Assembly: GCF_000002235.5 (NCBI RefSeq)
Contig: NW_022145601.1
Coordinates: 21,053,889-21,117,888, forward strand
Length of the DNA stretch: 64,000 nt
Reading direction: 5' to 3'
From: Strongylocentrotus purpuratus
Taxonomy: Eukaryota > Echinodermata > Echinoidea > Camarodonta > Strongylocentrotidae
Shown: piece after piece, positions 35,633 to 46,400 of the stretch
Position numbering within the stretch: position 1 is the first letter of the stretch
Layout: each line of letters opens with the position of its first letter
Notes under the pieces: generated by a model
Told to the model about the DNA's origin: nothing
The model's database searches: none
The model's input: the letters and a program-made list of their open reading frames with translations, nothing else
Made by a program: the position numbers and the translations under genes

Positions 35633-37314
35633 GCCTCGCCGCTACGCGGCTCGTGGACGATGCTCCGCATGATAGTAGATGCCAGGAAAACATCACTTAC
35701 GGGAGTTTGATTTAGAGTCGTCTTGTTAAAACTACTGACTTTGTTCTGACCATTTAACGAAACGCAATGATAAATATACTTTGAAATGGGACTCACGTAC
35801 AAAGACACAGTTATATCATTCTTACCACAGAGTGCGGAATTGTAATTTCTTTCCGTCATTTGAAAAGGCATGCCCAGACAGCTAAGCCTGTCCCTCGATC
35901 AAGGAGGAAAAAAAAATACAGTGACATCTGTGAGGTTGTAGACTTTATCCAATATCAGGTTGAGGGTTCGGGTCGTCTGCATGGCTACCGATTGATGTTT
36001 GAAGGAAGACAGGAGCGGATCTCGCTTTTTGCCAAGGGGGGGGGGGGGGTTGACCCAGTGGCGGATGCAGGATTTTCCAAAAATCGCGCCGTTTTACTGT
36101 GTTTTTTTTTCTTTCTCTCCCCCCCCCCTTTTTTTCACTTGGCCGCCCAAGAGGGGGGGAGTGGGGGTTAAACCGCCGAACCCCCCCCCCCCCTAGATCC
36201 GCCCCTGGAAGATGTAAGAATAATCCTTGGAGTTATCGACCCAGAAGGGACTCAACTGAGAGGAGAAGGCTAGGAGAAAACTGAGGCGACGTCAGTATTC
36301 ATCCAACGGCTAAACTTGTTGTGGCATCTGAACAGCAACGAAAAACTGAAATCATTTGGAGTATGCATTAAATGGCTGCACCGTTGGGTTTTCCAGGAAA
36401 ATAATGTGGATGAACGCCTAATACACTTTGTATACAAAATGAATAACTGTATATATTATTATGTGAACTCATTTTGTTTTAAGTGAATGAATAAGATTGT
36501 GTTTTCCGTTTTTCCTCCAGGAAACTGTATCCTACCTGTGATCACCTTCGATTGGTCAATCTTCGGCCCTTCTGTTGTAATACCAATCATTGCTCGGCGT
36601 GTTCTGTTTTACATGTCCCGAATCCTCATAGGGTTAGGCGTCGCTGGCATCACCGTAACGGCTCCTCCCTTCGCGGCAAGGCAGATTGAGAAATATGGAA
36701 CTGCGTCCGTCCAAAGTTGCTTCCATTAGTAAGTGTGGACATGCTTGAAACGTTTGAAATTTGATTTAAAAAAAGTTAAAGCCAAGGGTTGTTCAAAAGA
36801 AAACGTGAACATTTTGATCTCTTGGACCCGTCTGATGAAAAGTCGCGACTGATTCGTATCTCACAGTTGCGATTAATTTTAATCAAACGCAACTCTTTAT
36901 AATACAAAGCCCTGGTGGGAGAATTTTGGTATAAATCGGAAAACTGAGGTCCGATGGGCTTTTTTAATGATCAAAATAAATAGAACTAATAGATCTTTTT
37001 GAAAATCGCATGCACTTAGCACAGGAATACAGGTCTACACACACATTTTTACAAAAAATTATGCTGCATGAAAGATTGGTCCAAACTTTTCAATTATTTC
37101 TCGTCATATTTCGAGCATCCGAAGAGCATTTTTTCAGGGGACATTACTATGATTTTCTTCCAAACTAACATAAAAACGTGAGAAAGTTCACCAATTACTT
37201 TTCATCCGAATATAAGAACTAAAGTTTTCAAATAGTCATGAGGTCATAATTTTCACCGTGGCGCCATCACACGTATATGCACCCGTAAAACAAAGCTTAG
37301 CAATTGATCATACG

Positions 37315-37346
<32 letters not shown>

Positions 37347-37404
37347 TCTATTTATCTATTTATCTATTTACTTATTTATTTATTTATTTATTTACATGTT
37401 TTTT

Positions 37405-37458
<54 letters not shown>

Positions 37459-40400
37459 CATTTTTTGTTTGTTTTTTTGTTTGCGGGGGGGGGGGGGATT
37501 AATTGAACTGATCATTGTGTGCAATTGATCGCTCAATAATTGCTCAGATTTGTGTAACGGGTCCAAACTTATCGTTTATTCGGTATTTCATGACTTCTAA
37601 AATGCACTAACTTTAGCAGAATCAGCTCAACATTTCAAAATGCTGAACATGTCAATAATTCATCATCGTCTTGTCTCCTTTAATTCCTAGCATTTACACG
37701 GCCGTGCAGTTTGCCCCTCTACTCGCTCTCACAGGTGTTTCCTTCATTCAGCTCGATGTATCCTTCTTCGTTGGATACTTGGTGACTTTAGTTGTCAACA
37801 TCGTCACCATGCTGTTCTTCAAGTATGCCAGGAGCGTGTTTCAACAGACTAGCCCTGACAGTTAGTGATTTGATTTGATTTTATTTTATTTTATTCAGAC
37901 AATATAAAAATATATACATGTCTTGGGTTACAAAACAAGGTTTAGAAAAACCCATACAAGTTTGCATCCCAGATATGGACAGTAAAATGGCATACATAAT
38001 TACACAGTAAATACTAATACATAAAATATCGAAGTATGACATAGGTTATAGTTCAATATAAATACAACAACAGAAATACAAGTTAGAAATTGCAAGACAC
38101 TTCTATTTTAAAATCTAGATTGAGATGTTTTACCAGAGCCGATTTAAAGGTATTTAGCGATTGACTGTTTACTACTGTTTGTGGGAGTTGATTCCATTCA
38201 TTAATTGTTTGGGGATAAAAGGATTTCATATAATAGTCTGTTCTGGCATATGGAACGTGCATCTTAAAAGTATTATCATTTCTTCCTATTCTGTTCGCTC
38301 GTGTGCACCTATTTACTTCTCCTACATTAATCAAGTTATTTACAATCTTATAGTAAAAAACAAGTCTATGGTACTTTCGTCTATTTTCTAATAAATTCAT
38401 TTTGACATTTTGTAATAACACGTTATAACTCGTAGACCAATCCTTACACATCATCCTTACGTAACGTTTTTGAATACGTTCAATCCTCTCTTTGTGTGTG
38501 TTTCTATAGGGATCCCATGCTGTACAACAATATTCTAAACGTGAGCGAATTAGTGATTCAAAAAGACTTTTTAAAATAGACTTTGGACAATTAACAAAAT
38601 TCCGTCTTATAATTCCCATGATCCTGTTACATTTTGTATATAACTCAGTGCAATGGTCGTTCCAGTTTAAAGAATCATTTATTACAAGACCTAAGTATTT
38701 TTCAGACTTTACATTTGTTAACTCCTGTCCATTGAGAGAATAATTATATGTTATATCGTGAAGCTTTCGAGACATTTTCATAGTTTTACACTTTGATACA
38801 TTAAAGTCGAGCATCCATGTTTCAGACCATTTACTTAAAACTTCTAAATCATTTTGTAATATCTTGCAATCATCTACATTGAAAATTGGAAGGATTTTTA
38901 CTTTCCTTTTCAAAAATGAACTGAACAATCCATGTTTCTTCATTGCTTCTCACCCATAAACTTATTTGTATCGCGTGTAAAGACAAGTTTGATCTTTTAG
39001 AACGTCAAGGTTTCTATGTATACGACTATTTTTTTTTTTTGTATTATTATTTTTATTTTTTTGTAATTATTATTATTATTATTATTATTTATTTTTTTTT
39101 TGTATTATTATTATTATTATTTTTTTTTTTTTTTTTTTTTTTGGGGGGGGGGGGCAAGTAGTGACCTAGTAATCTATTAGTAGTATCCTTAATTACCATA
39201 CCATTGTCTTTATATAGTAGCCAGAGATTAGATGATTGTTTCTTTGTCAATATGCACCTATAGAATATAATTTAGTTTAGAACCGAGGACCTGCAGCTCC
39301 AATACCAATTTGTATGCATACGGTTATATAATATATATAATGTAATAATATGGTATAGCTACCATGGCTGTGATCTAGCAGAACCTTCTTAACTGTATGT
39401 GGGTAGGCCTTATTCCCCCTCTATCTCTCTCTGTATAATTTTCACCTCGTAGATTTACACAGAATTTCTCTCTTTTTCATTATCAGAGGGCAAAGCAACT
39501 GCTTTGGTCTTGACAGCAGCAGGTAATGCCATAACGAGCAAAGTTACTGCGACACTAGCAACGGTCTCCTCTTGTTGCCATTGCAACTGTTGTCCCAACC
39601 TCTGCTCTTCCTTACAAAAGATCGATGGAGAAAGTGTAGAGCTCCTTAGTGAGAGCGCCCTCAAGTCCACCTCGACAACTGTAGATGTTGCGGACGTGGA
39701 TGATCCGTCGACCCTGTCATCAACGGCCAATCCCACAGGAAGCGCCTCGGTAGACAAATCCACGTCCATTTGTCCAGCTCCGACTGCAGTTACATATGGT
39801 ACCCTTGACCTGGACACAACCATGACAGCGGAGAGCACACAAGGAGCTCTCCCCGAAACGGCCCGCCATGCTCTGTGGGTCTGCTACGCAATAATTCTAC
39901 TCTCCTGTGAATTTCCATACAGTATCGTGCGATACCAGGTTAGTAATTGGACCCGAACCAAAGTAATCTACTTCACAAGCTCGTTAGTTGGTGTCGCATT
40001 CTTCTGATCTTCACTCGTTGACAACTGAATTCTCTGATCCAAGGTTGCGTTTATCGACCAAATTTTTGGCTAGAATCAGGTTTCTCAAACGTCTTTCAGG
40101 CAAATTTAGAAGGTGATAAACGCAAAGCCTTTTTTAAAAGTCTTTAGATATGGGCATATCTAAAGACGCAAAAAGGTGTGTTTTGAATGTGACATACAGT
40201 TTTGAACTCCACATACAAATCGGACAACCCAGGTCGTGTACAAGCATGTGTGTGTAGTTGACCTCCGAGAAACTGTCTGGTTCCCGGGTCAAAACAGCTG
40301 CGCAGAAACAAGGCCTTTATTTTGAATCGTGAAGAGACGATAAACGCGACATCCCGCAAATCACTTTCGTATAGTGGGTTCGACAGTGGGGTATGATACG

Positions 40401-43400
40401 ATATGTACATATCTAGTGGCAAGACCCAATAAACGTGCCCCAAGTAGCTTTAATTAAGGAACATCAGGTTCCCGTAGGCAATTTATTACTTATACTTTAA
40501 AATCAGTGAGTGAGACAAGAGAATGTTAACGGATGTCTTCTGCAAAAAAAAAGCACAATGTGAGTAAATATGCATTCCATTAATCAGCCGCGTTGTTCTT
40601 TATAGAACTCTACAGAACATTATGGCGGTCAAGTCCTTGTCATTATGTACTGATCCGACTTTTGCTCGGGTATTATTGCGTCAAAGATTTTATTACTAGG
40701 TTTTGCTTACGATTGGTGTTTAGCCTATAGCTTAGGTTCGGATTTAGTGTATTATGGCGAACTGGTATAAATAGGGGCGTAAATTCCGGGGGAGTGGGTG
40801 GGGGCTGCATCCCCCCCCCCCCCCCTGGCTTGAAGTAGGGGGGATGGCCTGTACAAACATCCCCCCTGATATTACAACAAAAAGAGAGAAAAAAGGAAGA
40901 AGAAGAAGAAGAAAAAAATGTGATTGTTACAATTTCAGCATAATGCATGAGAAATGAGTTATTTTTTCATGTATGTATAACTGTATAGCCTACACGTATA
41001 CAGTATGTCACTATCATTAAGAATAGTTGCGCGACGTGCGCGAACAAGCACTTCATAAACTTCAGAATAATAAGAATCCCACTATAATTATATACAAAAT
41101 GCATTGGGCGGCGCAGTCTTCCGCATATTGCACCGCATGCATGCTCCGCTCTCTCGCGCTAGCAATGCAGAACAATTTTTCCCGCCCACGCGATCTAGGG
41201 GAGGTAGGGGGCCAATAGGTTACCGTGACGACTGCAGGTCGTCACGGTAACCGGTAAGACCGTTTCAGGACCGTTTCAGGAACGGTCTAAAGTTCGCCTT
41301 CTCGTCTTCTTTCTATAATAATTAAATCAAACGTCTAAGCTTTTCGCGCTTCGCGCGGGAAGGGGAAACTGAATTCAGACGAGAATTAAGAGTCGAGAAC
41401 AGTACACCCAATCGTCTGCTTTCTCTAATAACTTAAGGAAACGTCAAGGCTTCCGCGCTTCGCGCGAGAGGGGGGAACTGAATTCAGATAAATAGGGCTT
41501 ATTAAGAGTCGAAAACGGTACAACGTATCGTCTGCTTTCTCTAATAATTTAATAAAACGTCAAAACTTCCGCGCTTTGCGCGGGAGGGATAAACCGAATT
41601 CAGACAAAGATTAAGAGTCGAACACGGTTCAACGAATTGTCTACTTTCTCTAATAATATAATGAAACGCCAAACTTTCGCGCGGGAGGGGGGGGGGTCGG
41701 GGGGGGGCAAACTGAATTCAGACAAGGATTAACAGTCGAGAATGGTACAGCAAATCGTATTCTTTTCCTAATAATTTAAGGAAACGTCTTAGCTTCCGCG
41801 CTTCGCGGGGTAGGCTTATCACCCACAACACCCTAATAAGCGCGCTACGCGCGCTCTTTGAGTGATTCGCCTGTTCACTACCGCCCCTCCCTAAAATGGG
41901 ATCCTAGCTCCGCGCCTGCATTAAAATATATAGCTATGATGCTGACTAAGTTGACGAAATAATTCGTATATTTATGTCGTCGAGGAAAATGACCATTTGC
42001 GCATACGCAAGTACTGTAGATAGTCCGTAGGACAAACAATTTAGCCTTCGGCCCCGGGTATATAGGGTTAAATTTGTAAATATTGGGACATTTAATTTTG
42101 TCGGTAATTGGGGGCTAGTTTTGTCGGTAATCGTTGGCCTCTACAGCCCCCCCCCCCCCACTAAAAAAGGTCTAGCGACGCCCCTTACCATTATACATCA
42201 TTTTCTAAGTGATGGGACTCAAAATAAAGAGTTCATATCTTCCTGACGAAATACTCAATCTTTATGTTACTTCTTGAAAGTGTGTCGTCTTATTTCGGAG
42301 TTCATTATAATAAAACACTACAGTTTGCAGCTGTCACTATTTCGAAATATATGTCCCATTCTTTTACTTTATGGTTGTCAAATTTGGCATGTGCGTGCAT
42401 GTATGTATGCATGTATAAATTGATGTACATGTGTTTGGGTATGTGTGTGTTTGTTGTGGGTGTGTGTGTGTGTGTGTGTGTTGTGTGTTTGTGCGTGCGC
42501 GATCGCGCGCGCTTGCGTAAATTAGTGTGGGCGTGTGCTCGTGCTAGTATGTGATGGCTATCACCGATCATTCCCCCCCCCCCCCCACTCCTCGGTACGG
42601 ATTTACGCCCCTGGGTATAAAGGTAGTGCAGATTTGAAGTTAGACAATAATATTGATCCGAGTTACAACCTGACTTTACGGAGCGCTTGCCACCCGAGCA
42701 TGTCTCATACATTAGGTAGAGGGGCGGAGCGATCGGAAAATTCCCTTTATTTGTTTTACTTCATGGGACTATAAGAAAACGATATTTTACTCTCAGTCGC
42801 CATACTAGTTTTAACCTTATTATCATATATTCAATACCATTCTAACCATTTCCATTTGTCACTAGGTTACCTCATCCTTCGTAAGTCAGGCGGAGCGCAT
42901 GAAGCCGACCATTCTGGGCCAAGCTGTCAGTCCATCCCTCCTAGCGCGATATCTCCCCTTGCTAGGGATCGCGTTCGCTCCTCTCGTTAACACTTACATC
43001 TATCCATACGTTAGTAAACGATTCATCACAATGACGACGCTCAATCGAATCAGTAAGTACATCTTGATTGCGTAATGTGATTTAAATTGTGTTTTTTTTT
43101 TTTATCATTATAGATATTACACTAGTTATCGTAACTTTCTTGTTCATCTTCATATAGCCCCCCCCCCCCCATTTTCTTGTGGGGGGGGGGGGGTGCTGCC
43201 TTTTTTTGGTATTCTTTGTTTCTTTGTATTTGTATAATATTTGATATTGTATCTAATGTACATATTGTGTTGTGTATGCTTCTTGTCATTTTCAACTTTC
43301 CTGTTGTTTTAATGCTAGAAAGTAAAATAAAATAAATAATTAATTATTTCCTCGAAAGACAGATTATGTTACCACAAAAGGCTGATCACACAGAACGATT

Positions 43401-46400
43401 ACTCTTAAGATATAACAAGATGTAAAAGGTACATCATATAGTCTGATTCCATCATTAAAGATGCTGGTTATAAAGACGACTTACTTCAATTGAAAACTTC
43501 GTTATTGCTTTATGTATCGTGAGAGAAAAATGTCTAACCAGCCCTTAATGCCGACAATTGACAACATTCTTCAGAGGCTGGTAGAGTTAATTCATGATTT
43601 CATTTGGGTTTATATATCATATATTGGATTTAATTACTCCACTTTTTATAAAATGAGAAAAAGCTTCCAATAAGAACAATTATAGTGATCATCAATATTA
43701 TTGCTGATAGTGGGTGTGTGACTATGTATATTATCACAAATCAAATTCATGTTTTTTTTTTTATTCATCGTTACTAATAGTTACTAACCCTCGGGTACAC
43801 GAGCATCTCTATTCATCACCATCATCACCATCAGTCAAGGAAGACAGACGTTTGTGGAGGACAATCGGATTTCCCCCTTTAAAAAGACAAGTTTCCCAAC
43901 AGTGAAAACGCATGAATGTTGAGCCACGAAAAGTTGACACATGTTCACTGATGTAAAAACATGTCCCGTTAACGAAGGACATTCGTTGTCCTCAAAAACA
44001 CGGCTGTCTGACTGATCATCAACATATTAAATTTTTCCTTGCAGTCATCGGTATCGCCTTAGCCACCCTGTCTGTCCTGTCTGCCGCCACCGTGGAGACA
44101 GCCCGACTGACGTTCATCGACCGAGGCGATTTCTTCTTCCAGGAGATCAACAACCAAACCGTCGTCGCTTCGACCCTGTCACTCGATTTTCTCATCCCGC
44201 AGTACTTTTTCATGGGAGTGGCCGATGTCTTTATTTTCATCTCCGGTAGGTGGCAAGAGGGCGCAATTCACAATTACCGTCTTAATACATCGGAAAACAA
44301 TTCACGAAATAAGGACCGGTCCCATATCACCATATAACGATAACCATAACAATACTATACAAATATTATAATTGTACATTTGAGTTTCCGATGAGATAGG
44401 TTGCTTACAAACAAGCATTAATGCTTTCTTAGCAATCAGGTAAAATAACCACCACTACTATTACTTCAGGAGCGACACTAGGTAGCGGTCGCATTTTCTT
44501 TTTCCACATGAACCTCAAGAGACCGACTTTATACTTTTGATACGGAATCAACCGTTCCACCTATCGTCAGAAATGAATATTAAGGGATAAACGAGAGCTG
44601 GAAACATAGAACATAATGGTTTGCGGTTCAGTTTCCATATGAATTTTCGATATGCAATAGCGCTAGCAAACTAGATATTGGAGAAAATGTCACTTGCGAT
44701 TAGGTTTTATGTCTATCATGAGGTATAGTGTTGGGTTCAAGGGTGACGTTACGCCACCGGTTAGTAGGACCAATGTGAAGTAAAACCACCATGGATGACC
44801 GCAGGCAATATCATATCCCACTGCTGCCACTATGCTAACCAGGCTAACCGTAGTCACGGGGGGGGGAGGGGGGGCACGGGGCGGACACGGGGGGGGACAC
44901 GTGCCCCACCCCATCCCCCCAAAAAAACTCTACGTTGGACTTAAATACTAAGGAGAGCCATTTGTAGCCTTAAAGGTACTATGTCCCTTTTGTAGCCAAC
45001 CTCAAATGCCGTAGAACTTTGCAAGAATTATGAATATGTCATGTATGTTCTATCTGTGAAATTTAAACGTTAGCAGTGTCCTCATATTCAAATTATGCAA
45101 GGAAACCCGTTTACTTGCTAGACTTAATTGTCAGACACTATTGAGTGACTGACTGGCTTTTTTTCTTCTTTGGTAATAACATACATGAAAAGAGTTGTAA
45201 AGGGTACATGAGCATTTGTCTACATCAATAACCCATTTCTTGTGATGGCCAAGATTAAACTGATTGAATCTTTGCGCAGCATAAAACGTATGACCATTCA
45301 GTACAATTGTCTGAAAACCAAGACTATTACTTTGGGCTCTATAGCCCTAAAGTCGATTTGACAACTAATAGTCGTTATTTTCCCACTTGAAGACATTTTC
45401 GTAGAGAAGTTCTAAATTAGTATTATCTTTCAAATGCAGTTGGAATTTAACCTTTTCATTTTTTTGGCCTGCAAATGGGACATAGTGCCTTTAAAATAAA
45501 ATATATTAAAAAGTGAAAATTCAAGTATTTTAGAATGTTTATAAATTCCTCATCAAGAACATGAAATCTCCATGATAATAGAAAAATGAATGATATGAAT
45601 TAACATGTTATGCCTTTTAAAATAACTTTAAAAAAAATATTTTCAAGGATGCTAATGGCTTTCCATAATTTTTAAGTTCAACTTAGGATCTTTGTGAAAC
45701 ACCCCCTGATCTTGTCTTCTTCCAAAGGTCTGGAATTCGCTTTCACGCAGTCTCCGTGCAACATACAGTCTATTGTGACGGGAATCTTCTTGTTCTATGC
45801 GGCAACTGGGCGGATAGTTGCCATATTACTTGTACCTCTCATAAACACCATCACGGCAGGTAACTGTACATGTATTATAAGGGACTTTTAGATTTGCACA
45901 ACGACGACGTGGATTGCTACGATCGACGTCCTTTTAATGCACTACCTTGAATGGACGTCACATGTATCAGTCCACGCAAGTCCCTATTATCGTCAATAAC
46001 TGTATTCCTCCGTTAAAGCATCTTCTTCGTAGCAAGTGATGTGTATGTGGGCGGGTGGGTAGGTCTATGACGAGGCAGTAGGCAGCTTAAACATAAGAAC
46101 TGTATACATGTCAACACTAAGGAGATTGTACGTTTAAAGGTATAGACCAGTTCCGGAAACCCCCCCCCCCCCTCTTAAAAAATATAATGGAAGCTCGTAT
46201 TACCAATCATGTGAAAGAATATGTTTTGACTAATACGTGATGATACCAATTTTGTCGGGAAACCGCCTACTAATTGATTCATTTGGTAAATTATCAAACT
46301 GATCCGGCCTCGATAGATATCGCGAATACACTTCTACATTGGACATTTGGGCATATATTTCTGTTTTTTGCGAATTTTAGGTTGAAGTATTGCCATCTAA

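Noticed and set aside
41290-41815. Possible CRISPR-like or satellite centromere array
   Set aside because: Only five diverged 114-bp units within a transposon-like block; whole units repeat and there are no spacers.
42264-42712. Overlapping 96-aa and 135-aa frames
   Set aside because: They run through (GT)n and C-run sequence inside a transposon-like element, with no domain.
13712-45707. Shared GGGGTGTTTCACAAAG MITE as evidence that A and C are sisters
   Set aside because: The copies lie in different introns (7 in A, 6 in C), so the insertions are independent.
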